64,000 nt of DNA, taken from contig CM035423.1 in the NCBI GenBank assembly GCA_020310875.1, positions 114,775,917-114,839,916 on the forward strand, read 5' to 3'. The stretch's first letter is position 1. Each line of letters starts with the position of its first letter. The notes under the pieces are model-generated. The model did no database searches. It was not told the origin of the DNA and worked only from the letters and a program-made list of their open reading frames with translations. Shown here piece by piece: positions 11,161 through 21,655 of the stretch. The stretch is from Ceratopteris richardii. Lineage: Eukaryota > Streptophyta > Polypodiopsida > Polypodiales > Pteridaceae. A program made the position numbers and the translations under genes.

Positions 11161-12180
11161 ATGGTTGAAAGCAGTGATGTATTTCATATTTTGGTTGTTG
11201 AGGATAAGTTGGAGGGTACGAATCACCCATTATGGGCTTATATGATGCATCATGTATTGGTCGCAAAAGGACTATGGAATTTTGTGTAGGGTGTTGAAAA
11301 ACTTCCTATTACACCTACAAATATAGGTATTGAAGCTGATGTAGGCGACGTTGAAGATGATGATATTCTTCATGTTCCTGTTCGTGCTACGATTTTTGCT
11401 ACACCTACTCCAGAGTGAATTTTATTGGGATGGTAGAGATGCTCAGGCATATGCATTGATAGACTTGTCTGTCAAATGTGCCATTATTCCTCATATTCAC
11501 TCTTGCAAAATAACTAAGGATGCTTGGGATACACTTACCACATTGTACCAGGCTAGGAATGAGGCTCATGTTGTTTACCTCTGACAATAGTTGGAGAGTG
11601 AGCATATGAATGAAGGTGATTCTATGGATAGTTTTCTAACAAAGATCAAAGATTTGAAGGAATAGTTCATTTCTACCGATGAAGTCTTGCTTGATAGTTC
11701 ACTTGTGTAGACTGTTATGAATGGTCTTCTTGATTCATACCAGAGTTTTGCTTCTACTCTTCATTTGATGATGAAAGCCAATCCAAATGCCTTATGATTT
11801 GAGGAGTTAGTATCTGTTCTGTTGTAGGAATATCAATCTCGACATAACATGTCCATTATGCATGTTGCAAATCAGGGCAAATGTAAATAGAACTCTTCTA
11901 CTAGTGAGCAAAATCTCCTAATCCTGCACAATCGAAGAAGGAAGATAGAGAAGAGAAGAAAACAAAAAAGTAGAAATTGTTTTGCAAGTACTATAAAGCA
12001 AATGATCATGTCATAAAGAATTGTCCAAAACTGGCTACAAAAGAGGTTGGAATGGTTGTTACAGAGGCCCCTACATCGAAAAGAGAGGATGCTAATCTAG
12101 TGCAATATGAAGAATGTGTGTTTACTACTATTTGCAGTTTTGACCCATCCTCTCTTGAATAGTGTATGTCTATAATAGAC
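11161..12180 (+). pseudogene. Copia gag (family 1, copy 2)
   Basis: Starts at ATG 11161 (MVESSDVF). The frame matches the copy-5 gag: a VEDKLEG-like N-terminus, a WDGRDAQAYALI motif, ICYQARNEA-like helices, DSFLTKIKDLKE, a basic lysine-rich stretch and a zinc knuckle near 11980-12020. The knuckle reads CKYYKANDHVIKNC, so its second cysteine is tyrosine. Premature TAG codons occur after the NFV-like motif (about 11287), before LESEH, within the KDLKE region, before TVMN and after SVLL. Each aligns with a CAG or CAA codon in copy 5. It cannot make full-length capsid. Confidence 0.85.
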
Positions 12181-12600
12181 TCAGATATTTGGTACTTTGA
12201 TAGTGGGACAACCAAACATATTACCTCACAATGTAGTTTCTTCACTTCACTCGAGTCTGCCCCTACAGGGAATACTATCACATGTGCCAACAACTCCTCT
12301 TATCTGTCATGGGAGTTGGTAAGATCATCCTGACTACTATTGATGGTAGTTCTTTCACATTGTGAGATGCTCTATTTGTGCCGGGGATCAAGAAGAATCT
12401 GTTATCAGTTTTAGCTTTAGCCAAGATTGTCTTGGTTGTGAAATTTGTTGATGATAGATGTACAATTCATGATATGTCAAATGGCGATGCGGTTATTTCT
12501 TATGGCATTTTATGTCATGGGCTGTATAAGCTCATAGACTATGAAAAATCTGTGAATAATGTGGCATGTGAAGTACATGATTCTTAGGCTATGTCACATG
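12181..12600 (+). pseudogene. Copia protease region (family 1, copy 2)
   Basis: Encodes DSDIWYFDSGTTKHITSQ, the Copia aspartic protease active-site stretch (usual form WxxDSGAxxH), so the catalytic D-S-G is still visible. It is followed by the GVGKIILTTIDGSSFTL-like block and by LFVPGIKKNLLSVLAL (12378 frame). A frameshift after about 12290 breaks the domain. Confidence 0.8.
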
Positions 12601-13424
12601 CAAATCTTTGGCATGCACGCTTTGACAATCTAAATTTTGCTAGTTTGCTATGCTTGCAGAAATCTGAAATGGTTTCCTCTTTGCCCAAACTTGAGGCACC
12701 TGGTAAACATGTTTGTGAAGGCTCTATTTTGGGCAAAATGCAACGTTCATCCTTCCCAAAATATGGTTCAGTTCGAGCTACTAAAAAACTATAGCTTGTA
12801 CATAGTGATGTTTGTGGTCCTATGTAGACACCTTCTTTTGGAAACTATCTTTACATTGTGACTTTCATCGATGATTTTTCCAAGAATGCATGGGTATATC
12901 CATCAAAAGAAAAATCCGAAGTGTTTATGTGCTTCAAACACTTTCTACTTTTGGCTAAAAATCTGTGAGCATGTAAAATGGGCACCCTCCATTATGATCA
13001 AGGGGGGGAATATATGTCTTCTGACTTTAATGCATTTCTAGCTGAATGTGGGATAAACCATCAGTGTACAGTGCCGTGTACACCTCAACAGAATGGAGTT
13101 GTTGAATGGAAGAACAGGTCACTCATGGAGATGGTGAGGTGTATGGTTAAGAGTCAGGCTTTACCACATAGGTTCTGGCTTGAGGCCTTTATGTGTGCAA
13201 CATATGTACTTAACATATGTCCCACTAAAGCATTAGAGTTTATCACTCCTTATGAGGCTTGGCATGGTTGTAAGCCATTTTTTGCTCACCTATTTGTTTT
13301 TGGTTGTCTGGCATATGCATTAGTGCCTGAACAACATTGCATGAAATTGGATGATAAAGCAGTAAAATGTATTTTTGTTGGGTACAGTTATGAGAGCAAA
13401 TTCTATCATCTGTGTCATCCATAG
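12591..13424 (+). pseudogene. Copia integrase (family 1, copy 2)
   Basis: The GAG-pre-integrase motif LWHARFDNLNFASLL begins at about 12605. The VCEGSILGKMQRSSFP stretch has lost the second zinc cysteine (usual CEGCILGK). The core frame 12978-13424 contains HYDQGGEYMS, with the catalytic D of the SDxGGEY box, and PQQNGVVEWKNRSLMEM, where the catalytic glutamate of NGVxER survives as E with R changed to W. The YEAWHG and CIFVGY motifs follow. Stops are present between the two frames. Confidence 0.82.
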
Positions 13425-13499
13425 ACTAAATGCATTTTGGTTAGTGATAGCAAATTAGGTGCACCTCTATCATACCATACTCATTAAGGCTCTCATAGT

Positions 13500-14365
13500 G
13501 GCTCTTTTGCATTAGGTTGCTATGCTATGGCTACTTCTAGTCTCTGTGATGAGAATGAGCCTATTTTGTTTGATGAAGCACAAAATTTTGAAAATTGGAT
13601 GGCTGCTGTGCAATCAGAATATGATGCTATGATGAAAAATGGTACCTAGTCTTTATGTGACTTGCCTCATAGCAAGAAGGCTATTGGCACTAAGTGGGTA
13701 TACAAGCTGAAGCGTAAGCCTAATGGAACAATTGATAGGTATAAGGCTAGGCTTGTTGCAAAGGGTTATGCACAGGAAAGAGGCATTGATTTTGATGAAA
13801 CCTTTGCTCCTACATGCTGAATGACTACTGTTCATAGCATTTGTGCACTTGCAACTCATCATGGTTGGTATGTACATCAGTTAGACATTGAAATTGCATT
13901 TTGGAATGGTGACTTGCATGAAGAAGTGTATGTTTTTCAGCCCCATGACTTTGTGCAGAAAGGGCACGAAAACCAAGTGTGTAGGTTGAAGAAGGCATTA
14001 TATGGTTTAAAGCAAGCACCACGTGCTTGGCATGAAAAGATACATGCCTATCTGATTGCACATGGTTTTGAGAATAATCCAGCTGAAAGCACCTTATATA
14101 TTAAGTGTGGTAATGATGTGCGTCTGATCATTGTTGTGTATGTTGATGACATGCCGCTCAGTGGTCCTCATGAAAAGCATATTGCTACTTTTAAGGCTGA
14201 TTGCATGCCTCATTTGAGATGTCTGATTAGGGGCATTTGCATCATTATTTGAACATTCATTTTATGCAAGTTGGTGGTGGAATGGCTTTGTGTCAAATGA
14301 AATATATTGACACATTATTGCAACATTTTGGCCTTGAAGACTGTAAACCTATTGCCACTCCTATG
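13500..14365 (+). pseudogene. Copia reverse transcriptase, truncated (family 1, copy 2)
   Basis: RT motifs in order: an ENWMAAVQSEYDAM block, [19 protein letters not shown], the HQLDIEIAFWNGDLHEEVYV block (usual DVKTAFLNG, D retained), CRLKKALYGLKQAPRAW, and YVDDM (about 14140), the catalytic YVDD box. The 13821-14252 frame is open. It ends at an ATPM motif where the 14366 LTR begins, so the C-terminus and RNase H are absent. Confidence 0.85.
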
Positions 14366-14688
14366 TGTTGAAATGAAAAAGGACTACTCCTACTCTACTC
14401 ACATGCACACATCTAACAAGTTAAGGAGGAAGGAACAAAAGATAACAAAACATGATGAATGAATTAAAATGGAAATGACTTACATAAGTTGCTCTATGAA
14501 CAGAAAAGACTCCATGAGGAGAGGAAGCACACTCTTAGCAATGGGCTAGAGTGAATGAGCTTCTGAGGAGTGAAGGGAGGCCTTGCTTATATGGAGTTTG
14601 GGAGAATGCCCTTGTATGTGGGATAAATGGACTTGCATGAGAATGAAAGTGATTTTGGACAAAAGGTTGGAGCATGGAACTCTCAACA
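14366..14688 (-). repeat. 3' LTR of a minus-strand LTR element (element K)
   Basis: The plus strand reads TGTTGAAATG...CTCTCAACA (TG...CA, 323 bp). On the minus strand it is immediately preceded by a purine run, CACATGGAGGGGGAG, which has the form of a polypurine tract. This marks the start of a 3' LTR read on the minus strand. It interrupts family-1 copy 2 in RT. The other LTR is not in the window. Confidence 0.7.
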
Positions 14689-14703
14689 CTCCCCCTCCAT
14701 GTG
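14689..14703 (-). other. Polypurine tract of element K
   Basis: The minus strand reads CACATGGAGGGGGAG directly upstream of the TGTTGAGAG LTR start, the expected plus-strand priming site for LTR retrotransposons. Confidence 0.65.
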
Positions 14704-15010
14704 ATGACCCTTTTGTTTGTAATGTAGGGGACTAGTGACATATGGGATCACTGATCCATTGATTTTTAGGATCTAAAGACATATGGGATCCTTAGAGATA
14801 TCTTGGACATATGTCATCCAAGTGTGGGACATATGGAATCCCTTGGTTTTTAGTTCCATGGTCATATGGGATCCATGGTGTGTGGGACATATGGCATCCT
14901 GAGGATCTTGGGACATATGGGATCCCAAGTCATATACTTGGACATTTGGGATCCAAGTGTTTTTTGGGATCTAGGGACATATGGGATCCCTAGACATATA
15001 AAGGGTTTAC
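14704..15010. repeat. Interspersed GACATATGGGATCC repeat tract
   Basis: Nine copies of a motif close to GACATATGGGATCC lie between about 14738 and 14992 at irregular spacing of roughly 20-45 bp, joined by short AAG/TTGG-type linkers. The motif contains two palindromes, CATATG and GGATCC. It probably belongs to the non-coding 3' interior of element K. The short plus-strand frames here (60 and 62 codons) just read the repeat and are not genes. Confidence 0.7.
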
Positions 15011-16314
15011 ATCATGGGGTAGGTTGTGTCTTATGGAACCATTTGCCACCTTGATCTTTGTTCTTTTTGTTGTTGCAGTCTTCCTGGGATCCATTGATGG
15101 GATCTTTTGCTTCTCCTTGTTGTAGTTGATGTTGTCCTTTCTATGCTTCTTATATGTAGATATTGGACCTCCTTCACTTTATTGGCATCATATTAATAGT
15201 TGTGCTTGGCCTTGGGAAGGTCCTACCATGTCTAGGCATGGTGATGTCTAATCCCTTACAAGGGGCCATGAGAGCCAGAAGAATATATATGGAAGGTCTT
15301 ACCACTCCTTTGGCTGGCAGTGTCTAATCCCTTACAACTTGACATGTATCTATACCATCACAAAAAGATGTGTATACAACGGGGCATTAATGATATGCAT
15401 ATCTTATAGTAGTTTTGACCTTTGAATACAAATGGCACTCATTTCATAGTATGCCACACATACTGAGATCTTCTTCATTTAAAAGTGAAAGCATATCTCA
15501 ATTTTATAACAATAATTAGTCTTTCCCAATTAGCAAAAAAACTCCTTAAATTTAGATAAGATTGCTTAAGCTCTCTTAGCACTGACGGACCAACACATGC
15601 TCAGTTTAAAAAACTTGGAGCTATGACATCATAGATGATGTTTAATACTCTCGATGTTATCAAATCTGGTGAAAGATATTATGGTGGTGCAGTGAAAATC
15701 CACAAAAAGTAAATGGTATTGAACCTTTTCTCCGAACCTCTGAAAGAGGTGCTGAGTCATCTGATTGAACACTTGAGCATGGCACAAAAAGATGCGCATT
15801 TGAACCCTGATGTTTTTGTATTTTCCTTATTTTGGAATTCACAAACCTATTGGTCTTCTCACTCCTGAGTGTCGAACACAATTTGAAGAAGGGAACACTT
15901 CTGTTAGTGATGTTGAATATGCTGTGCACGGACCCAACTTCGCATCATTCTGATATTGGATTAGCTATGCATGGTGATAGTTATGGAACAACCAAGAGAC
16001 CTGCAAATCATGTTGTACGGTGCTAACATCTATGTGCCATGAGCTGAACACCACTGTTCTGAGCCGATCCTTCTACAACTAAACACCACCTGTAGAAGAT
16101 AGAGAAGCTCTTGCAATGCCATGCCTATAATGTTTGATGGATGAAGTTGCATGTCAATGCTTGCAAATGTCTTTTGAAATCTATAAGGATGAATCCTCTA
16201 TTGCATTTCTATCTTCCTTTTCTTTATTGTCATTTTGATGCAAACTCTCTTCTAATACTCTGGTGCAACTCAACCGATTGTCTAGGTCTAGCTCCTTTTT
16301 GCACGCATAAGGCA
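15011..16314. other. Unassigned sequence, possibly interior of element K
   Basis: Two imperfect tandem copies of a unit of about 75 bp (sharing GGAAGGTC(C/T)TACCA and TGTCTAATCCCTTACAA) occur at about 15216-15340. The stretch 15780-16060 reads partly openly on the plus strand in shifting frames but matches nothing I recognise. Element A's LTR begins at 16315. Confidence 0.4.
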
Positions 16315-17020
16315 TGTTGGGAATGATGGATGGATACTTCAAGATGATGAGTAGGTACTACCAAATCCTGCTTTGTACCAACCCTTTGATGCTTCAGAGT
16401 TGATAAGTGGACCCTTTTAGCTTTCCAATGACACCGTAAATTGGCCTATGTACTTTGGAAATGATGTATGAAAAGATAGAATCAAAACAGACAACTTTGA
16501 ACTTCAAGCCTTCAAGAAAACCTTCTATTTTTGACTAGACACCTGCTGTATCTTTTGCTTAGTATAACCAACACAATAGGAATTGGAAAAATTCCTTTTA
16601 GGGGTATCTAATTAGCTTAGCAAGCTAAATATTCCAAGTGATAACACTTAAAAAGATTAACTATGCTTAGAGAAATCAATTTAGCAAGTAAACCTTTACC
16701 CCCGATATTTTAGGACTGTTGCAGACTTCGACCAGTGATCACTTAGGCAAAATTTTCTCTGAAATGGCTGAATAGAATTCCTTCAAATTTTGATAGCATG
16801 TATACAACTTTGAGCTGGTTCCAAGAACCTATAGATATTTGAATTTGGTCAAGAAATGAGTGAGATATGATCTCCACAAGTTGATAGACTTTCATGCACT
16901 ATGACAGAGAACTCATAATTGAACAATGTAGATATATGTATTAATGAACAATGTTGTACAATGCCATAGGCATGAATATCATTGCCTAATGGTGTAGATA
17001 GGTGGGGGATAGAGTATAGG

Positions 17021-17068
<48 letters not shown>

Positions 17069-17395
17069 AAAATTGATATTGAGAAGCTCGAGATTGATGA
17101 GTCTTACCCATGACTTTTTTCCTAGAAGTTTATATAGATGTTCACTTCCAATTTGAACTTGAATTCAAATTGTTGGCTCTCTCTAAAAAGTGATCCTCCA
17201 TTATAGGAGATATTCCATCAATCAGAGCTAAATTTTCCACGAGTTCTTTTTGGTAGGTGTTTACAAAGATTCCAAGTCAAATATGACTTTTACAAAAGAG
17301 TAAATGGGTAATTAACCACTAGCATTGATTCCTATGCATCTTCACATGTGTATGCACTTCAAGCCATATGTGTAGGCTTGTGAATTGCACCAACA
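16315..17395 (-). repeat. 3' LTR of Copia A (1,081 bp)
   Basis: TGTTGGGAATG...CACCAACA on the plus strand. Its first 490 bases match the 5' LTR fragment at 21656-22143 closely. The right edge is fixed by the adjacent polypurine tract. It contains a (CA)n microsatellite. Confidence 0.88.
17024..17066. repeat. (CA)n microsatellite inside the Copia A LTR
   Basis: About 21 uninterrupted CA dinucleotides within the part of the LTR missing from the truncated 5' copy. Confidence 0.95.
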
Positions 17396-17410
17396 GATCC
17401 CCCTCAAGCC
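17396..17410 (-). other. Polypurine tract of Copia A
   Basis: The minus strand reads GGCTTGAGGGGGATC directly before the 3' LTR start TGTTGGTG. Confidence 0.8.
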
Positions 17411-17603
17411 AAACATTTTGGCTTGGTCTTCATCCTTCAATCTTCAAGTATATCGTGCAATCCAATCATTGATTTGAACCTGCAAAGTTTGGTTCCATCC
17501 AATGCTTTAGTTAACAAATCTGCACACTGCATGTTGGTTGATACATATGTTAGTTGAATGTCCTTGCTTAATAACTTCTCTCTCACATAATGGTAATGGA
17601 CCT

Positions 17604-18017
17604 CTATATGTTTGGTCTTAGCATGATAAATAGGATTAGCTGAAAGGTGAAGTGAGTTGTATTATCTCCAAATATCAATGGTGAACTAGTATGCAAACCC
17701 AATTCTGTATACAATAACTTGATCCATATGGCTTCTTGGGTGGTATTAGCCAATCCTCTGTACTCTGCCTCAGTAGAAGATAAAGCAATAGTAGGTTGCT
17801 TCTTTGAAGACCATGATATTGGTTTATCACCTGCAAATGAAATGTATCCTGAAGTGCTCCTCCTATCATCCTTGCATCCTACCCAATTTGCATCTGAATA
17901 GATCTTAGTGTCCAAGTCTGAAGTGTAAGGGAAATACAAACCATGATGTTGAGTACCCTTGAGGTACTTTAGAATTCTTTTAGCAGCTTCTAAGTGAGGT
18001 ACCCTCGGCTTGTGCAT
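17604..18017 (-). pseudogene. Copia RNase H (element A)
   Basis: The 137-codon frame shows AAKRILKYLKGTQHHGLYF, then YSDANWVGCKDDRRSTSGY (the SDADWAG box with D-to-N at one acidic position), ISWSSKKQPTIALSSTEAEYRGLA with the catalytic STEAE, and FGDNTT (usual CDN, with C changed to G). The reading frame of the last 20 residues drifts, so the final HIE..HFIREK part is lost. In the intact family it degrades the RNA of the RNA-DNA hybrid. Confidence 0.85.
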
Positions 18018-18020
18018 AAA

Positions 18021-19516
18021 CTAACTTAGCACACAAACTCCATATGCAATATCTATCCTTGTTAAGGTAGCATAGTTCAAGCTTCCCACTATGCTTTCGT
18101 AACCTGTAATATCATCAAGTTCATCACCTTCATGGGCACTTAGTTTTAGGTTTACCTCCATTGGAGTACTTGCAACTTTGGCATCCTGTAAATGAAACTT
18201 CTTTAACATATCTTGTATGTATTTTTTTGAGTAACATAGATTTCAGAGTTAGTATATACTAACTCAAGTCCAAAAAAGTACTTTAGTAATCCAAGATCAT
18301 TGATCTTGAACTCCTTCATCATCTGGTTCTTGATTTCTCTAATTCCATTGACATCATTACATGTAAGTATGATATCATCAACATATACACATAGGTATAT
18401 TACCTCTGAATTGCTTCTCTTCATGAATAGAGAAGTGTCTGCCTTGCTCATGACAAAACCTTGGTCTTCAAGGTATGTGCTTAACCTGTGATTCCATGCC
18501 CTAGGTGCGTGCTTTAATCCATAAAGAGCTTTATTCAATTTGCATACATATTTTACCTTGTTGGGATCCTCATAGCCAGGAGGTTGTGACATATATACCT
18601 CCTCTGAAATCCATCCATTCAAGAAGACATTTTTAACATCTAGCTGATACATGTTCCAATTCTTGGATGCAGCCACACTTACCAATACCTTGATGGTTGG
18701 CATCTTGGCTACAAGCGAGAATGTTTCTTCATAGTCAATGCCTTGGGTGTGTGCAAAACCCTTGGCCACCAATATGGCTTTGTACTTGTTTATTGACCCA
18801 TCAAAATTCCTTTTTAGTTTATAGATCCATCTAGATCCAATTACCTTCATGGACTCTTTCTTTGGTACTAGTTCCCAAGTGTCACTTTCTGTGAGTGCTT
18901 CAATCTCCTCATCCATAGCTTCCTTCCATTCTGTCTTGGTCATGGCTTCGTCATATGATCCCGGTTCTTCAATTGACAAGTCTTTGGCAAGATAAACAGA
19001 ATGTTTAGTAACAAGAGAGGTATCATACCCATATCTGATAGGGTTTTTGCTCTCCTTTTGTGATCTTCTAATTGTCTGATTTGAAGATTTAGGTATGTCT
19101 TCAAGCTTCTTCATCTTGACTTTACCTTTGGACTTCCATGCCTTGAATTCTTCAAGATTCATAATGTCTTCATCATCTGAAGTGGTGTCTTCATTCTGAG
19201 TAGGTTCCTCCTTAGAAAGACTTGGAAACTCCTCCTCCAAGTCATAGGGTGGTTTAAACTTCCTGCATTCATTCTCATACCAAGAATCATTTTCATCAAA
19301 GACAACATCTCTACTAACCATGAATCCCTTATTTGAAGGGTTGTAGAACCTGTACCCTTTCTGATTTAGATCATATCCAATAAAGATACACTTCTCAGCC
19401 TTAGGGTCTAGCTTACCTCTTATCTGAGAAGGAATGTGTACATATGCTACACATCCAAATATCCTGCAATGATCAAGTGAGGGTCTCTTACCATGCCATG
19501 CTTCATAAGGGGTCAT
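18021..19516 (-). CDS. Copia integrase C-terminus and reverse transcriptase (element A)
   Basis: The main frame, 437 codons at 18203-19516, runs from the integrase C-terminal motif TPYEAWHGKRPSLDHCRIFGCVAYV and CIFIGYD, through an acidic linker (TSDDEDIMNLEEF), into RT. RT motifs are KEAMDEEIEALTESDTWELV, SRWIYKLKRNFDGSINKYKA, MYQLDVKNVFLNG (catalytic D), PGYEDPNKVKYVCKLNKALYG, and YVDDIIL (catalytic YVDD). A frameshift near 18205 moves the last part, an LQDAKVASTPME motif, into the 18021-18209 frame. Upstream a TGG-to-TGA stop near 19575 separates it from the rest of the integrase. It is part of a former Gag-Pol polyprotein, so no own start codon is expected. Confidence 0.88.
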
Positions 19517-20111
19517 CCCATCAAGTGCCTTAGATGGTAACCTGTTTATGAGGTAGGCAGTAGATACACTCTCTGCTCATAAATAGTTAGGCAATTTCTT
19601 CTCATTCAACATTGACCTAGCTGTTTCAACAATCAACCTATTTCTTCTCTCAGATACCCCATTCTGTTCAGGAGTATACCTTGTGGTGATTTCTCTCTTG
19701 ATTCCTCTGTCCTGCAAGAATGCTTCAAACACATTGGAGAAGTACTCACCTCCTGCATCTGACCTTAGCCTCTATAGATTCTTCACTGTCTGATTCTCAA
19801 CAAGTGCAAGATACTTTTTAGAAAAGTTGAACACTTCATCTTTGTGATTCATAAAGTACAATACAATCCACGTGCTATAATCATCAATAAAAGATACATA
19901 GTACCTTGATCCTGAGATTGAGGGGGTCTTTGCTTGGTCCCCATACATATGTATGGACAAGCTCTAGGTAGTCGTCATGCATGTAGCCTTTCCTTGAGAA
20001 GGGTAACCTATGAGACTTTCCAAACTGACAAGCACCACATTTATATCTCATGTGTTGTTTGGACACATTTGGTATTCCAATTACACATTGATCCTTGCAT
20101 ATTTGCTTCAA
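19517..20111 (-). pseudogene. Copia integrase N-terminus and core (element A)
   Basis: The 19884-20111 frame has YKCGACQFGKSHRLPF, the zinc C-x2-C end of the HHCC domain. The 19772-19960 frame has SRYYVSFIDDYSTWIVLYFM with a catalytic D. Farther on, shifted frames carry SDAGGEYFSN (D) and an EQNGVSERRNR motif (E). At least two stops and one frameshift break it. Confidence 0.85.
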
Positions 20112-20397
20112 GGTTCTTTCTCCTACATGCCCTAATCTTTTATGCCAAATCTCAAGCTCTAAAAGTGCTTGATCTTTATAATTGTAGAGTGCAATATTCT
20201 TTGTATCTTCTAGCTCAAAAGTAAAAAGTCTCCCTGTCTTTTCTCCTTTAGAAATCCTTTTGAACCCCTGCTTGGGATCTTACAAAAACGCTCCAAATTG
20301 ATTGAACCTGACCTGCAAACCTTTTTCCACAATCTATCCAACACTCATCAGATTTTTGGTAATGGTTGGTTACATATAATACCCTACTCAACAAGTT

Positions 20398-20598
20398 CTA
20401 ATTTCCATCACAAGTCTTAACATTTCCAACTTTAACTAATGAGTGCTTGGTGTCATCACCTGTTTGTACTTGATGCTTACCCCTTGGTTCTTCAAGGTCA
20501 GAGAGTAGAGCTACATTGCTAGCCACATGATTTGAGCATCCTGAGTCAATGTAGAAGAGATGTTCATCATTTGTACCTGGTTTTGAAGTCATGTTCAT
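20398..20598 (-). pseudogene. Copia aspartic protease (element A)
   Basis: Contains FYIDSGCSNHVASN, the catalytic D-S-G of the Copia protease with the flanking SNH motif. The downstream half is degraded between 20112 and 20397. Confidence 0.8.
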
Positions 20599-20600
20599 AA

Positions 20601-21628
20601 TCAGAAGAGAATCATCTTGCTCTTCTGTATAGTTGTTGTAGTCTGTTTTGGATTTGAATCCTCCTTGGTAGTTGCCATTGTAGTTGTTGTTATAGTTGTT
20701 ATTGTTGTACCCTTGATGATGGTTGAATCTACCTCTTGATTGTGAGTATCCACCTCTTTGATATCCTCTTCCTGTCTGATTCTTGTAGTTCCTGAAACAC
20801 TCATCTATAGTATGATTTGATAAACCACAAATGTTGCATGGTCAGGAGTTATAGGGTCGCCCCCTACCTTGCTTACCTCCTCTGCCCCTTCCTCTTGATG
20901 ATCTACCTCTCCTTGCATAGTTGGCTTGGGAGGTAGTGCCTTCATCCTCTATCTTCTTGTTCTTGCCTTTATCTTTAGTCTTACTTTTATCAGTGTATAG
21001 GGCAGAAGAGCTATTACCTTTGGATGAGTCTCCATTCTTGTTGAGCTTGGCTTCATGAGTGAACAATTGCCCCATGAGAGTTGTAAGATCTAGAATTCAC
21101 ATGTTCATGGCAATGGTGAAGCTTTCCCATATCAGCTTTAATCCCTTTGATCACTTGTCTTACTATCTGCTCTTCTTCAATCTCTTCTCCTATTCTTGCT
21201 AACTGGTCTGCTACATCTTTAATCTTAGTCACAAACTCTGAAATAGCCTGCTTAGGTTGCTTCCTTAGTGTGGTGAATTCAATCCACAATTGATTTTTTT
21301 TGGCCCTTGTGTTGGAAGAAAAATAGGATGACAAGGTTTCCCAACTCTCTTGGGATGTCTTACAATTTCTAATATGTGGCAAAAGAAAATCAGAAATGGA
21401 TTTAAGTAAGTAAGAACTTGCTAATGCATCCTTGGCACACCATGTGTTGAGCTTTTCATGTTCTTCCTTTGTTGGTAGTCCTCTGGTTTTGAATGACGGC
21501 AATTCCTCATCTCTTGAGATGTATCCATAAAGACTTCTTGCTTGTAGGTATGTCTTCATCCTTAGAGACCATGCCTGATAATTGTTCCTGTCCAATTTAT
21601 CAATAAATGAAGGAAAACCATCTCCCAT
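20601..21628 (-). pseudogene. Copia gag with zinc knuckle (element A)
   Basis: Starts at ATG 21628 (MGDGFPSFIDKLDRNNYQAW). It has the UBN2-type helical gag (WETLSSYFSS, KQPKQAISEFVTKIK). A frameshift near 21060-21075 leads into a Lys/Gly/Arg-rich basic region (RRGRSSRGRGRGG). Then come a CNICGLSNHTIDEC knuckle (CX2CX4HX4C, about 20840-20795) and an Asn/Tyr/Gly-rich tail. The ATG lies only about 15 bases after the primer site, an unusually short leader. Confidence 0.85.
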
Positions 21629-21642
21629 TTTACCTTGACTTT

Positions 21643-21654
21643 GCTCTGATACCA
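21643..21654 (-). other. Primer binding site of Copia A
   Basis: The minus strand reads TGGTATCAGAGC exactly, one base after the LTR end. This is the canonical plant tRNA-iMet-type site. Confidence 0.9.
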
Positions 21655-21655
21655 C

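Larger units (their letters stand above)
9692..14365 (+). mobile_element. Copia family 1, copy 2 (plus strand, 3'-truncated)
   Basis: In order: 5' LTR (9692-9921), primer site (9924-9934) broken by an 888-bp insertion (9935-10822), leader (10828-11160), gag (11161 to about 12180), protease, integrase and RT up to a KPIATPM-like motif at 14365, where another LTR begins. RNase H, polypurine tract and 3' LTR are missing. Many in-frame stops sit where copy 5 has CAG or CAA glutamine codons. The element inserted into a LINE ORF2. Confidence 0.88.

Noticed and set aside
14811..15054. Plus-strand frames of 60-62 codons rich in GTYGIP-like words
   Set aside because: They only read the CATATGGGATCC repeat in two phases.
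15660..16026. Possible gene fragment with partly open frames on both strands
   Set aside because: The frames change every few dozen codons, no motif is recognisable and no splice site links them.
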